Positions 9,739 through 18,905 of a DNA stretch of 64,000 bases are shown piece after piece. Each line of letters starts with the position of its first letter. The stretch's first letter is position 1. The DNA lies in NCBI GenBank assembly GCA_964370065.1, contig CAYJGK010000004.1:1-64000 (forward strand), read 5' to 3'. Origin of the DNA: CAMQRS01 sp964370065. GTDB taxonomy: Bacteria; Bacillota_I; Bacilli_A; Erysipelotrichales; Erysipelotrichaceae. The translations under genes were made by a program, and so were the position numbers. The notes beneath the pieces are model-generated. The model did not search any database, was not told the origin of the DNA, and was given only the letters and a program-made list of their open reading frames with translations.

Positions 9739-10191
9739 TTACACCTGTTGTGTTAAATGAACTTTGATTTCCCCAATCACTCTGTTCTTGTATAAATCCA
9801 CTTTTAAAATTGTCATTCCTAATCCATTTGCGCCTTGTGTGTCAATGAATTTACGTTTATCTACTTTAATATTGTGTTCTGTACGTAGCTTTTCCACAAT
9901 ATGTTTAGTTGATACACTACCAAATACACGCCCGCCTTTACCTGCTTTAATTTTGAATTCTAACACAGTATTTTTTAATACTTCTTTTAATTGTTTTGCT
10001 TCTTCTTCTAGTTTCTTATCCATTGCATCATCTTCTGCTTTTTGAACATCTAATACATGCATACTTGATTTTGTTGCTTCTACAGCGAGTCCTTTAGCGA
10101 TTAAGAAATTTCTTCCATATCCATCTGCAACTTCTTTCGTTTCCCCTTTTTTACCTAATTTCTTTACATCATTTAATAATATTACTTTCAT
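9739..10191 (-). CDS. rplI: 50S ribosomal protein L9
   Basis: Binds 23S rRNA near the L1 stalk base. The protein begins MKVILLNDVKKLGKKG, the canonical L9 N-terminal domain, followed by the long connecting helix rich in Glu/Lys and a C-terminal domain. I chose the ATG at 10191 rather than the in-frame GTG at 10209, because AGGAGG (10201-10206) lies inside that extension at ideal spacing. The 5' end overlaps the gdpP 3' end by 23 bases. Confidence 0.95.
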   Translation of the reverse strand: MKVILLNDVKKLGKKGETKEVADGYGRNFLIAKGLAVEATKSSMHVLDVQKAEDDAMDKKLEEEAKQLKEVLKNTVLEFKIKAGKGGRVFGSVSTKHIVEKLRTEHNIKVDKRKFIDTQGANGLGMTILKVDLYKNRVIGEIKVHLTQQV

Positions 10192-12151
10192 CTTTCTCTT
10201 CCTCCTCACTTATGTATAAATCGATTTGATTCATTAATAAGTTTTTAAATTCTATTGGGCTATATTCTTCAGATTGTGTAGCGGCTGCACTAAAGTGGCC
10301 TCCACCATGTAGTTCTTCCATAATTCTTTGTACATTGATGACACCTTTACTACGAGCTGATATCGATGTACTATTCGTATTTGTTTTCGCAATTACAAAG
10401 GATGCTTCTACATCCTTAATTGCTAATAAAGCATCTGCACTCATTGACATCAAAGTACGAGAAATACAAGTTTCATTTTCCACGCAAGCAATCATAAAGG
10501 AATTGCGATATAATTCTCCATATTTAAAAATTGTTATTTTAGCTTCAAAATCATTAAAATTCTCTTTTAATAAGTCTTCTGCATCAATAGGATTCACTCC
10601 CATCTTTTTAAGCATAGCTGCTGCTTCAAACGTTCTAAAACCTGTACGCATTTTAAATCTGTTAGTATCTACTAAAATACCTAAATACATAAATGTTGCT
10701 TCTACTTCATCGATACCTATATTAGTAGAGAAGTATTCAAAACATTCAGTTAATAATTCACAAGTACTACTTGCACCCGATTCAATATATACAAGCAATG
10801 GTCTTTGAATATAATTTTCAGTTCGACGATGATGGTCAATGACTACCACACGTTGCGTTTGTTCTAACTTTAATGGCGCATTACTATGTAACGGATTGTG
10901 ATAATCTGCTACTAATAACAAATCATTTTTACCCTTTAATCTTACTGCTTCTTCATCTGTTATGAAATTGTGGCGATTGTTTAAATTATCTTTATAAAAT
11001 TCCATTGCATTTGATAAGTATTGTTCAAGCCCACCACTTTCACTTACAATATATGTTTGTTTTCCTAAATTTTGCGCCACTCTACTTAACGCTAAGTTAG
11101 CACCCATACAGTCAAAATCCATTTCCTTGTGCCCACTAATAAAGACACGATCACTTTCTAGTATAGCTTCTTTAATTGCTGTTGCCATAACTCTTACGCG
11201 AACGCGACTTCGCTTTGATACAGCTTCACTATTTCCACCATAGTATTTTACATCATATCCATAGCGTTTGACAGCGACTTGATCTCCTCCACGACTTTGT
11301 GCTAACTCTAATAAGTCATTGGCCATTTTATCTAATTCATTAAAATCATCACTACCTCTAGCAAAGGCCATTGATAAGCTAATAGATACATCTAATTCAT
11401 GAGCAACTTTACGCGTTTCATTTAAAATACTAAATTTATCTTCTAATAGCTCTTGGAATATCCTTTCATTTAAAATAACAATAAAGCGGTCACTACGTAA
11501 ACGCCGAATCATCATTTTATATTTTGTAGCCCATTCAACAATAGGTTGTCTTAACCCCATATTAATAGCAGTCATTTGTGCTTCATCTTCATAAGAGGAA
11601 ATTTCATTATAATTATCCATATACACAATTCCCACAACGGCACTATCCTGTTCATATTTATTTTTAATAAGTGCATAATCACTAATATCTCGTATATAAA
11701 TAATCGAACCTGATTTTTTGCGAGTAACCTCATAAATGTAGCCATCCCTTTCCCCAGTTACACTATCTAATTGATTATCAAATAATAGGCGTACTTCCTC
11801 AAATAAGGTTGTTACTTTATGTCCGATTAAAAGTAGCTTACGTTCATTTAGAAAACTACTTTGCCAAGTTACTTCTAAGTTATCATCAATTATCACAATC
11901 CCAATTTGACCTAGCGATAACGCTTCTTTTGCTTCATGCCCTAATACCCGAGATATATCAAGATCTTGGGTGACTTTAACTTTTTCAATCATGTATACAA
12001 TCCATACAAATAAGATTAGGTTAATCACAAAATAAATGGATAATGCAATGACTAAGTCAAACCACCCTAAAAAGGCAATTAAACCTAATGCAATCACTTG
12101 CATAATCAAAATAATAATGACTTGTATTTTAATTTGTTCAATATACTTCAT
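10169..12151 (-). CDS. gdpP: Cyclic-di-AMP phosphodiesterase GdpP (DHH-DHHA1)
   Basis: Membrane enzyme that hydrolyses c-di-AMP. The 660 residues contain two N-terminal membrane helices (about 10-55), a PAS-like domain (~75-160), a degenerate GGDEF domain in which the signature is RSDRF (219-223), and a DHH domain with Asp345/Asp347 (HKEMDFDCMG), Asp416 and DHH at 439-441. The DHHA1 end has GGGHFSAAA. Length and order match B. subtilis GdpP (YybT). It is translationally linked to rplI. Confidence 0.95.
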   Translation of the reverse strand: MKYIEQIKIQVIIILIMQVIALGLIAFLGWFDLVIALSIYFVINLILFVWIVYMIEKVKVTQDLDISRVLGHEAKEALSLGQIGIVIIDDNLEVTWQSSFLNERKLLLIGHKVTTLFEEVRLLFDNQLDSVTGERDGYIYEVTRKKSGSIIYIRDISDYALIKNKYEQDSAVVGIVYMDNYNEISSYEDEAQMTAINMGLRQPIVEWATKYKMMIRRLRSDRFIVILNERIFQELLEDKFSILNETRKVAHELDVSISLSMAFARGSDDFNELDKMANDLLELAQSRGGDQVAVKRYGYDVKYYGGNSEAVSKRSRVRVRVMATAIKEAILESDRVFISGHKEMDFDCMGANLALSRVAQNLGKQTYIVSESGGLEQYLSNAMEFYKDNLNNRHNFITDEEAVRLKGKNDLLLVADYHNPLHSNAPLKLEQTQRVVVIDHHRRTENYIQRPLLVYIESGASSTCELLTECFEYFSTNIGIDEVEATFMYLGILVDTNRFKMRTGFRTFEAAAMLKKMGVNPIDAEDLLKENFNDFEAKITIFKYGELYRNSFMIACVENETCISRTLMSMSADALLAIKDVEASFVIAKTNTNSTSISARSKGVINVQRIMEELHGGGHFSAAATQSEEYSPIEFKNLLMNQIDLYISEEEEKDESNIIK

Positions 12152-12200
12152 TTACATTCCTCCAAAACCTTTTTATTTCTTCTATTTTACCACATTTTGT

Positions 12201-14066
12201 TTAATGAACAACCATAGCCACTTTAATTTCAAATATTCCATCATCGTGATTAACATGTAATCGTCCATTACACATATGTATAATTTGTTTAATATTGCTC
12301 ATTCCATGACCACGATTTTCCCCTTGTTTAGTGCTTGAAAATTCATCCCCGCTTCGTTTGATTTCATTATTAAATGGATTATCACATTGAATAACTAAAT
12401 AATTTCCATTTTGTTTAATATTGATTTTTACAATACGATTTTCTTCTAAATCCCATACTGCTTCCATTGCATTTTGCAAAATGTTTGATATAACTGCACT
12501 AATTAAACTATCTTCTTTAAAAGACTTCTTTTTCACGTGTGTGGTACTTTCTAAAAGAATATCATTTTTCTTATATTCATCGTGAAACCAAGATAATGTA
12601 ATATTAATAATATGATGACTTGAATAATGGATGTTAGCAGTGTCCTGAATCACACCTAAAATTCGTTGTTCATACTCATTCGCTAATGAAAACTCTCCTC
12701 TTGCATATAATGCTTTAATACTTCTAAAATGATGCACCATATCATGGCGCATACCGGCTGCCAGATTGTTGTTTTTTTCCATATCATCATATCTTTTTTC
12801 AAACATTTCTAATTGTAACTTAGAAATCTTTTCACTTGTTAATGTACTCGAATAATTTATCGCAATTTGTAGCATAGTTTCCACAACGACAAGTATAGAA
12901 ACAATATATAAACCCACTGTTGTAAAGTGCGCTTCTGATAAACTAAATTGAAACCATTCCCAATTAATTGTCACTCTTACTATCATTACATCGTATTTAA
13001 TAAAATCTATAATATACCCGGTTAATAAGATCAGCATCGCATAAATATACCATCGGTTTACATTTTTTTCTTTTTTTACTACTTTAACTAATAAGCATAA
13101 ATAAATAACGAGTGTAAAAATTAATGTTATTTCACGTAAAGCATTCAACGGTAACAATTGAAGCAATGCGCCAATAAGCATACCTACCACAATTAATGCC
13201 TGCGTTGTCATCATATATCGAATTTGTTTTGTGATAAGTTTTTCATCGCAAACCATAAATACTAAGTATGTAGATAGTGGTAATAAAAATGAAAATATAT
13301 ACATAGATACTGTTGTAAACGCTGAACCATGCAATGTATAATCAAAATAAACAGGCTGTAACCGACTTGTTAGAATACTATATATACTCCATAGTAATAA
13401 CGTAATAGAGAGGTATAATGGTATTTTCACGTCTATTTTTCTGGCCACTTTAAAAGTGGCTACAACAAATAAAAATATCGATGCGATCAAGCCGAATATT
13501 AATGATATTTGAAGTAAAATATCGGACAGCACTAATTCTTTAATATAACTTGCATGTGTCCCTATTTCTACTTCTTGTAACATACGCAAACTGCTTTGAT
13601 AATACAAATCAGAACGATATATAATAGTAATTTCTTGATTGGCATCACTCTCCTGTATTGGTACAATAATATATTTTTCCCCATTTATGTATGAATAAGC
13701 AGTTACACTTGCATCTTTATCACCTTGTCGCGTGCGTAATTCATCACCAATGTATACTTCTATTTCTTGGTAGAATACAACAAAAGCCACAACCGTTTCT
13801 GGAGGAATAGATGAAGGTAGTACATTGGTTAATACAATTTCATCAATTTCTCCGGTTGCAGCGATTTTCTCTGGTAAGTACACTTCTTGTTCGTTTCCTA
13901 CATTATCATTGTATTGCCAAGCTTCTGGAAAAGATTCCATATATTGCCTATTAAACGCATATTTTTCGTTATCTTCTAGTGAAAATAATGTGACTGTTAA
14001 TACAGCAAGGCCCAATACAAATGGAAGGACTAAGTAAAGTCCCCATTTTTTATAATCTAGACGCAT
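12201..14066 (-). CDS. Membrane sensor histidine kinase, 7TM input, GHKL/AgrC-type
   Basis: A 621-residue kinase. It has an N-terminal membrane anchor (~10-30), an extracytoplasmic beta-rich sensor (~30-175), about seven membrane helices (~178-400, 7TMR-DISM-like), a short coiled coil, the phosphoacceptor motif MRHDMVHHF with His441, and a GHKL ATPase with N-box NILQNAMEA and G-box GHGMSNI. The H-box and lack of a separate dimerisation domain resemble AgrC/NatK-type kinases that pair with LytTR regulators. It overlaps the 3' end of the response regulator by 17 bases. No peptide precursor gene is adjacent, so the signal is unknown. Confidence 0.85.
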   Translation of the reverse strand: MRLDYKKWGLYLVLPFVLGLAVLTVTLFSLEDNEKYAFNRQYMESFPEAWQYNDNVGNEQEVYLPEKIAATGEIDEIVLTNVLPSSIPPETVVAFVVFYQEIEVYIGDELRTRQGDKDASVTAYSYINGEKYIIVPIQESDANQEITIIYRSDLYYQSSLRMLQEVEIGTHASYIKELVLSDILLQISLIFGLIASIFLFVVATFKVARKIDVKIPLYLSITLLLWSIYSILTSRLQPVYFDYTLHGSAFTTVSMYIFSFLLPLSTYLVFMVCDEKLITKQIRYMMTTQALIVVGMLIGALLQLLPLNALREITLIFTLVIYLCLLVKVVKKEKNVNRWYIYAMLILLTGYIIDFIKYDVMIVRVTINWEWFQFSLSEAHFTTVGLYIVSILVVVETMLQIAINYSSTLTSEKISKLQLEMFEKRYDDMEKNNNLAAGMRHDMVHHFRSIKALYARGEFSLANEYEQRILGVIQDTANIHYSSHHIINITLSWFHDEYKKNDILLESTTHVKKKSFKEDSLISAVISNILQNAMEAVWDLEENRIVKINIKQNGNYLVIQCDNPFNNEIKRSGDEFSSTKQGENRGHGMSNIKQIIHMCNGRLHVNHDDGIFEIKVAMVVH

Positions 14067-14793
14067 TTCCTGTTTCCAATAAATAATCTAAATATGCACT
14101 TCTCACTTGTGTATATTGTGTTCTTGCTACAGGCACTACCTTTCCTACTTTTAAAGTAAATGTTTTTTTTGCAAATACTTCTACACAATCAAAATTGATT
14201 ACATAGGATACATGTGGGTGTACAAAATTATTTTTATTTAATAATCCTTGCACATGTTTATTAAAACTTTCTTGTAAAGTTAGAGTTTCTACTACTTCGT
14301 AATTACTTAAGTAGTAAAAAGCTCTGCGTTCTTTAAATTCTACGCATTGAATGCGACTCATATTAAATGTATTATAACCTTCTTTTGTTTTAACCATGAT
14401 TAAATCGTTCTGCTTCATTTTTACATTGTTTAAAGCACGATTCATCGTGTCATAAAATTTATTTGATTTAATAGGTTTTATTAAATAATGTAATGGATGT
14501 ACATCGAAGGATTCTAATGCAAACCCAGGATCACTAGACACATACACAATTTGACTTAATTCGTCTCTTTTTCTAATAATTTTACCAAGTTCTATCCCAT
14601 TAATTGGTTTCATTATAATATCTAAGAAATAAATGTCATATAAGCTATTCTTTAGCGCATGTACTAAATCAACTGGCTTTGAGAAAGTGTCAATCGTAAA
14701 TTGCAAATCGTGTTCTAAGCTATACATATCCAATAAATATTTTGTTCTTTTTAACTCTTCTTTTACATCATCACAAATGGCTATTCGAATCAT
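14050..14793 (-). CDS. LytTR-family response regulator
   Basis: A 247-residue regulator with a receiver domain (1-~125; acidic pocket Asp8/Asp9, phosphoacceptor Asp58 in YFLDIIM, conserved Lys in YLIKPIK) and a C-terminal LytTR DNA-binding domain (~130-235). It is the first gene of a two-gene operon with the kinase and has a strong GAGGGGG-like binding site. LytTR regulators commonly control extracellular products; the target is not evident here. Confidence 0.9.
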   Translation of the reverse strand: MIRIAICDDVKEELKRTKYLLDMYSLEHDLQFTIDTFSKPVDLVHALKNSLYDIYFLDIIMKPINGIELGKIIRKRDELSQIVYVSSDPGFALESFDVHPLHYLIKPIKSNKFYDTMNRALNNVKMKQNDLIMVKTKEGYNTFNMSRIQCVEFKERRAFYYLSNYEVVETLTLQESFNKHVQGLLNKNNFVHPHVSYVINFDCVEVFAKKTFTLKVGKVVPVARTQYTQVRSAYLDYLLETGNASRL

Positions 14794-14873
14794 ATATTCC
14801 CCCTCTTTCTTAATCTTATAATTATATTGTAAACACTATTTTATGCAAAGTAAACCTTTTTTATTGACCTATA

Positions 14874-14900
14874 TTAAAAAAGGTAGATTTCTCTACCTCT
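14874..14900 (-). terminator. Rho-independent terminator of the M18 aminopeptidase gene
   Basis: Stem AGGTAGA / TCTACCT followed on the minus strand by TTTTT. Its left arm begins inside the last codons and stop of the aminopeptidase gene. Confidence 0.75.
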
Positions 14901-16203
14901 CTCTTAATGTTATCTTTGTATCATTTTCTACGTTTATTGTCGTATTATAGTATGATTTTAACGCTTCATACAAATAGGTGCTATCTTTGCTACCGGCTGT
15001 TTCATAGGCTGAATGCATCGCTAATTGAGCTAAACCAATATCAATACTATGTACACTCACTTTCGTGCTTGAGATATTTCCTAATGTGCTTCCCCCAGCC
15101 ATATCAGAACGATTTGCGAAATGTTGCAATGGTACATTTGCATTCTTACAAATAGTACTAAAAATAGCGTGACTGATAGCATCTGTTGTGTATTTTTGAT
15201 TGGCATTGTGCTTCACTACAATTCCTTTATTCATGCAAACAAAGTTTGTTTCATCACTTGTCTCTATATAGTTTGGATGTAGGGCATGAGCATTATCACA
15301 AGATACCATAAAACTTTTCGCAATGCTTGCTGCATAAGCATTATGTCCTTGCGTAAAATTCTCTTGAATACGCGTCAATGTATCATGCAAGAATGTAGAA
15401 CCCGCTCCTTGTTTAGAAGATGAACCGACTTCTTCATTATCAAAACAAGCGGCTACATTAATCACATTTTTATTATCACTATCTACTAGTGCCTTAAAAC
15501 TAGTAAATGCACATTGCAGATCGTCTAGTTTAGGAGCAGAAATAAATTCATCCTGTACCCCCCATGTTTGCCCATTCTGTCTATTGTATAAATAAATGTC
15601 TTTTCCAACAATTTGGTTTGCCTCTACACCTGCATATTTCGCTAATAATGCATCGTATTCTTCTTGTGTATAGTTTTCTAAACTCATAATTGGTAATGTA
15701 TCCTTTTGCATATTATATGTATACCCAGAGTTAATTGTGCGATTCATATGTATAGCTAAATTAGGGATCATTAATATATCTTGATCAACATCAACTAAAT
15801 GACTTTCTATTCCCGCATCTTTTTGTACTAGAATACGTCCTGCTAACGATAAAGGACGATCAAACCAAGAAGAAGCAATTAATCCACCATACATTTCTGT
15901 GTTCAAACGTATATTATTTGCTTTTCCTTTTAAAATTCCGTTTTCTTTTACTTTAAAAGTAGGTGAATCAGAATGAGAAGATGTCATTTGATAATGGATT
16001 TCTTCTACATCACTTCCTACGTGAAAGGCAATCATACTGCTTCCGTTGCGAACTACATAATATTTTCCGCCTTTCTTTATCTCCCACACGGTTTGTTCAT
16101 TCAATGGTGTATAACCATGTTGCTCCACTAAGTTTGTTAATTGTTTAATTGCATGAAAACAACTAGGGCTGTTTTCGATAAATGTTAATAATTGTTGATT
16201 CAT
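14893..16203 (-). CDS. M18 family aminopeptidase
   Basis: Zinc aminopeptidase of the M18 (aspartyl aminopeptidase) family that removes N-terminal residues in the cytoplasm. Visible signatures are SHSDSPTFKVK (first metal His), PKLDDLQCAFTSF, CFDNEEVGSSSKQGAGS (catalytic Glu pair), SCDNAHALHPNY, and a late histidine. Length 436 is typical. I favour the ATG at 16203, which has GGAGAA at good spacing; an in-frame ATG at 16215 would add four residues but places its GGA too close. Confidence 0.9.
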   Translation of the reverse strand: MNQQLLTFIENSPSCFHAIKQLTNLVEQHGYTPLNEQTVWEIKKGGKYYVVRNGSSMIAFHVGSDVEEIHYQMTSSHSDSPTFKVKENGILKGKANNIRLNTEMYGGLIASSWFDRPLSLAGRILVQKDAGIESHLVDVDQDILMIPNLAIHMNRTINSGYTYNMQKDTLPIMSLENYTQEEYDALLAKYAGVEANQIVGKDIYLYNRQNGQTWGVQDEFISAPKLDDLQCAFTSFKALVDSDNKNVINVAACFDNEEVGSSSKQGAGSTFLHDTLTRIQENFTQGHNAYAASIAKSFMVSCDNAHALHPNYIETSDETNFVCMNKGIVVKHNANQKYTTDAISHAIFSTICKNANVPLQHFANRSDMAGGSTLGNISSTKVSVHSIDIGLAQLAMHSAYETAGSKDSTYLYEALKSYYNTTINVENDTKITLRER

Positions 16204-16252
16204 ATTGTTCTCCATTTTCCTTATTTATTATATATAAATCTTTCACAAAATG

Positions 16253-16281
16253 CAAAAAGAACTCACCTAAGTGAGTTCTTC
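16253..16281 (-). terminator. Rho-independent terminator of the rpsF-ssb-rpsR operon
   Basis: Stem AGAACTCAC / GTGAGTTCT with a 4-base loop, then TTTTT on the minus strand, 7 bases after rpsR. Confidence 0.85.
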
Positions 16282-16287
16282 TATTTT

Positions 16288-16518
16288 CTATTCTTCTACG
16301 TATGGTAATAAAGCCATTTGACGAGAACGTTTGATAGCAGTTGCTAACATTCTTTGGTATTTTGCTTTAGTCCCTGTAACACGTCTAGGAATAATTTTTC
16401 CATTAGCAGAGATGAATCTTCTTAATAATTCAACATCTTTGTAATCGATTGTTTCAATGTTGTTTTTAGTGAAAAAACAAACTTTTTTTCTTCCGATTCT
16501 TTGTTTTTTAAAAGCCAT
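16288..16518 (-). CDS. rpsR: 30S ribosomal protein S18
   Basis: A 76-residue primary rRNA-platform protein that forms a heterodimer with S6. The core IDYKDVELLRRFISANGKIIPRR region and the KRSRQMALLPY C-terminus are family hallmarks. It is last in the rpsF-ssb-rpsR operon. The cysteine-containing FFTKNN N-terminus lacks the four-cysteine zinc motif found in some S18 paralogues. Confidence 0.96.
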   Translation of the reverse strand: MAFKKQRIGRKKVCFFTKNNIETIDYKDVELLRRFISANGKIIPRRVTGTKAKYQRMLATAIKRSRQMALLPYVEE

Positions 16519-16542
16519 TTGAATGTCTCCTTCCTATTTATA

Positions 16543-17034
16543 TTAGAATGGTAAATCATCACTAGCAATATCTAATGTATCATTAGCGAATTCTTTATCA
16601 AACGATGAACGATTTGTTTCATCAGGTGTATAGCCTCCCATGTTTTGTGTCCCACTTCCTTGTGAATAAGGCTGAGAATAACTTGGTTGTCCATACGGTT
16701 GAGAATTTCCACTAGCAGATTTTGGCTCTAAGAATTGAACTGACTCTGTCATTACTTCCGTAACATACACACGTTTTCCATCCTTATCATCATAACTTCT
16801 AGTTTGAATTCTTCCTTCAATACCGATTAATGCTCCTTTATTTAAATATTGAGCCATTAAATCAGCCGTTTTATTCCATGCAACACAGTTAATAAAGTCT
16901 GCATCAGGTTGTCCTTCCACTTTGCTTCTACGATTACAAGCAATTGAGAATGATACGACACTCGCTCCATTTGGTGTTTTTCTTAATTCTAGTTCTCTAG
17001 TTAAACGTCCAACTAGTACGACACGGTTAATCAT
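16543..17034 (-). CDS. ssb: Single-stranded DNA-binding protein
   Basis: A 163-residue OB-fold protein (about 1-105: MINRVVLVGRLTRELELR, FINCVAWNKTAD), followed by a Gly/Ser/Gln/Tyr-rich flexible linker and the acidic C-terminal tip ending DDLPF that recruits replication and repair partners. It sits between rpsF and rpsR, the usual Firmicutes arrangement, and is the principal replicative SSB. Confidence 0.96.
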   Translation of the reverse strand: MINRVVLVGRLTRELELRKTPNGASVVSFSIACNRRSKVEGQPDADFINCVAWNKTADLMAQYLNKGALIGIEGRIQTRSYDDKDGKRVYVTEVMTESVQFLEPKSASGNSQPYGQPSYSQPYSQGSGTQNMGGYTPDETNRSSFDKEFANDTLDIASDDLPF

Positions 17035-17049
17035 TTTAGAACCTCCTTA

Positions 17050-17343
17050 TTAAGCAGCTTCATCTAACTTAATTACCATAGTACGAATTACATTAGAGTT
17101 AATACGTGTTAAACGGTCAAACTCGCTAATTCCTTCGTTGTTAGCTGTTACAGTCATTACAGTGTAATAACCTTTAGTCATGTGGTTGATTTCATACGCG
17201 AACTCTTTACATCCCCAGTTATCCACATTATCAATGCTTCCTCCTGCTTTCGTAATGATTGCTTGTAAACTTTCGTCTACACTTGCACGTGCATCGTCTT
17301 GTAATGATGCGTTCACGATGTACATGATTTCATATTTAGTCAT
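17050..17343 (-). CDS. rpsF: 30S ribosomal protein S6
   Basis: A 97-residue ferredoxin-fold ribosomal protein beginning MTKYEIMYIV and containing WGCKEFAYEINHMTKGYY. The chosen ATG (17343) lies 8 bases from AGGAGG; an in-frame GTG at 17352 directly abuts that site and is rejected. First gene of rpsF-ssb-rpsR. Confidence 0.95.
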   Translation of the reverse strand: MTKYEIMYIVNASLQDDARASVDESLQAIITKAGGSIDNVDNWGCKEFAYEINHMTKGYYTVMTVTANNEGISEFDRLTRINSNVIRTMVIKLDEAA

Positions 17344-17419
17344 ATTGTACACCTCCTTCTGGTCAATAGGTCCTTTATCAAGTAAAGAACAAGGAGTAAG
17401 AATACTTACTCGCTAATGT

Positions 17420-17448
17420 ATTATATCAAGGATAGAGTGTAAAGTAAA
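17420..17448 (-). promoter_or_regulatory. Predicted sigma-A promoter of rpsF operon
   Basis: TTTACT (17443-17448) and TATAAT (17420-17425) on the minus strand, separated by exactly 17 bases. A GAGTAAG / CTTACTC hairpin (about 17392-17409) lies in the leader; I could not match it to the S6:S18 autoregulatory motif. Confidence 0.6.
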
Positions 17449-17483
17449 CCTATTATTCATTTATTTTATATCCAAATAGATAG

Positions 17484-17513
17484 AAAAAACCAAGTGCTTG
17501 CACACTTGGTTTT
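17484..17513 (-). terminator. Rho-independent terminator of the mannose PTS operon
   Basis: Stem CCAAGTG / CACTTGG with a 6-base loop, followed on the minus strand by TTTTTT. Lies just after the DUF956 gene, closing the operon. Confidence 0.85.
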
Positions 17514-17515
17514 CA

Positions 17516-17923
17516 TTATTTTTTGAATTTCTTCATTAGTTTATTCCACAATGATGCACTTCCTACTTTCCATACTTCCATAAAGGATTGTGAACGTACT
17601 AGTTTTGATGAATCAATGTATTGGCTAATAGCCCTTAATGTTTTTTTATTGTCCTTAGTTGAGAAAGCTAATTTACCATTACGTTTTGTGAAAATAACAA
17701 AACGATTAATATATTTCTTTTTCGTGACAACAGATGCTGCAATATGATCGATTTCATTCCATGGAATAACGATAAAGTTACTTTCTTTTTTGGGATCAAA
17801 GAACTCAAACGCCTTATCTCCTACTAAAACAAATCCATAATCAGATAATCCTAGAAACGAAGTTGCGTCAATTTTTAAATCTACCTTTGTATTAATAGAT
17901 TCTTTTATATTGGTTTCACTCAT
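17516..17923 (-). CDS. DUF956 family protein (ManO-like) of mannose PTS operon
   Basis: A 135-residue protein of DUF956, a family found almost exclusively downstream of mannose-type PTS genes (named ManO in some lactic acid bacteria). Features: SFLGLSDYGFVLVGDKAFEFFD, IPWNEIDHIAASV and a basic C-terminus ending KFKK. It has a PH-like or GRAM-like beta pattern by eye but no known mechanism. It follows manZ by about 45 bases and is the last gene of the operon. Confidence 0.85.
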   Translation of the reverse strand: MSETNIKESINTKVDLKIDATSFLGLSDYGFVLVGDKAFEFFDPKKESNFIVIPWNEIDHIAASVVTKKKYINRFVIFTKRNGKLAFSTKDNKKTLRAISQYIDSSKLVRSQSFMEVWKVGSASLWNKLMKKFKK

Positions 17924-17968
17924 ATTTTCACCACCTTCTAAAAATTAAGTTAATAAACTAAGCGAGTC

Positions 17969-18883
17969 TTACATAACTCCTGCAACTCTTCCAATAATAC
18001 CAACAGCGAATAATGCGATGATGATAACAATTGGAGAAACTTTTTTCTTTAATAACCAGCTACATAATAAAGTTAATAATAACGCAGCGAAACCTGGTGT
18101 TAATGAATCTAAGTTTTGTTGTAAAGTAGTTACTTTTTCTGCGTTTAACCCAGTTGCTCCTAATGAAGCATATTGAGTTAATGCAGCTTTAATTCCTTCT
18201 ACACCTTCTGGTAAACTAGCCCAGTCAATGTATGCTCCTTCAGATTGAGTAACTGTAGAAACGATTGGAGTGAAACTAATGCTTACCCATCTTTGTACAA
18301 GTCCACCAATAATGAACATCCCTAAGATTGATGCTCCTGTAGAAATTTTTCCTAATAAACCACCAGATAAATCTTTTGTGATTGTAGTTCCTAAGTTATA
18401 TCCTAATCCTAAAGTATAGTAAATAAATGCAATACGGAAAATGTTCCATCCGAAGAAGAAGATTAATGGTCCCATAATGTTACCAGTTAAAGCGATTGAT
18501 GCTCCTAATGCTCCTAAGATTGGACGTAAAGTAAACCAGAATAATGGATCTCCAACTCCTGCTAAAGGTCCCATCATACCAATTTTTACCCCTTGGATTG
18601 CACTTTCTTCAATTGGTGCTCCATTAGCGCGTTCTTCTTCTAATGCTAATGTAACTCCCATTACAGGTGCAGATACATATGGGTGAGTGTTATAGAACTC
18701 TAAATGTCTTTTTAAAGCTTCTACTTGGTCTTCTTTGTTTGTGTATAATCTTTTGATTGCTGGAATGATTGAGTAAGCCCAACCACCATTTTGCATACGT
18801 TCGTAGTTCCAAGACCCTTGAAGGAATTGGTGACGCCAAGCAACGGCGTTACGATCTTTTTTCGTTAATTGAATTTTTGACAT
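17969..18883 (-). CDS. manZ: PTS mannose-family IID component
   Basis: Membrane component of the mannose permease. The 304-residue IID protein has the long amphipathic N-terminal region (RRNAVAW-like RNAVAWRHQFLQGSWNYERMQNGGW), the conserved GVKIGMMGPLAGVGDPLFWFT loop and C-terminal membrane helices. It forms the sugar channel with IIC. Gene order manX-manY-manZ-DUF956 with 22-45 base gaps indicates one transcript. Confidence 0.95.
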   Translation of the reverse strand: MSKIQLTKKDRNAVAWRHQFLQGSWNYERMQNGGWAYSIIPAIKRLYTNKEDQVEALKRHLEFYNTHPYVSAPVMGVTLALEEERANGAPIEESAIQGVKIGMMGPLAGVGDPLFWFTLRPILGALGASIALTGNIMGPLIFFFGWNIFRIAFIYYTLGLGYNLGTTITKDLSGGLLGKISTGASILGMFIIGGLVQRWVSISFTPIVSTVTQSEGAYIDWASLPEGVEGIKAALTQYASLGATGLNAEKVTTLQQNLDSLTPGFAALLLTLLCSWLLKKKVSPIVIIIALFAVGIIGRVAGVM

Positions 18884-18905
18884 TGTATATTTCTCCCTTC
18901 AAGTC

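Noticed and set aside
10192..10209. Longer GTG-start form of L9
   Set aside because: The extension contains the ribosome binding site itself.
17344..17450. S6:S18 autoregulatory RNA in the rpsF leader
   Set aside because: Hairpins are present but the conserved CCG-containing loop is not visible.
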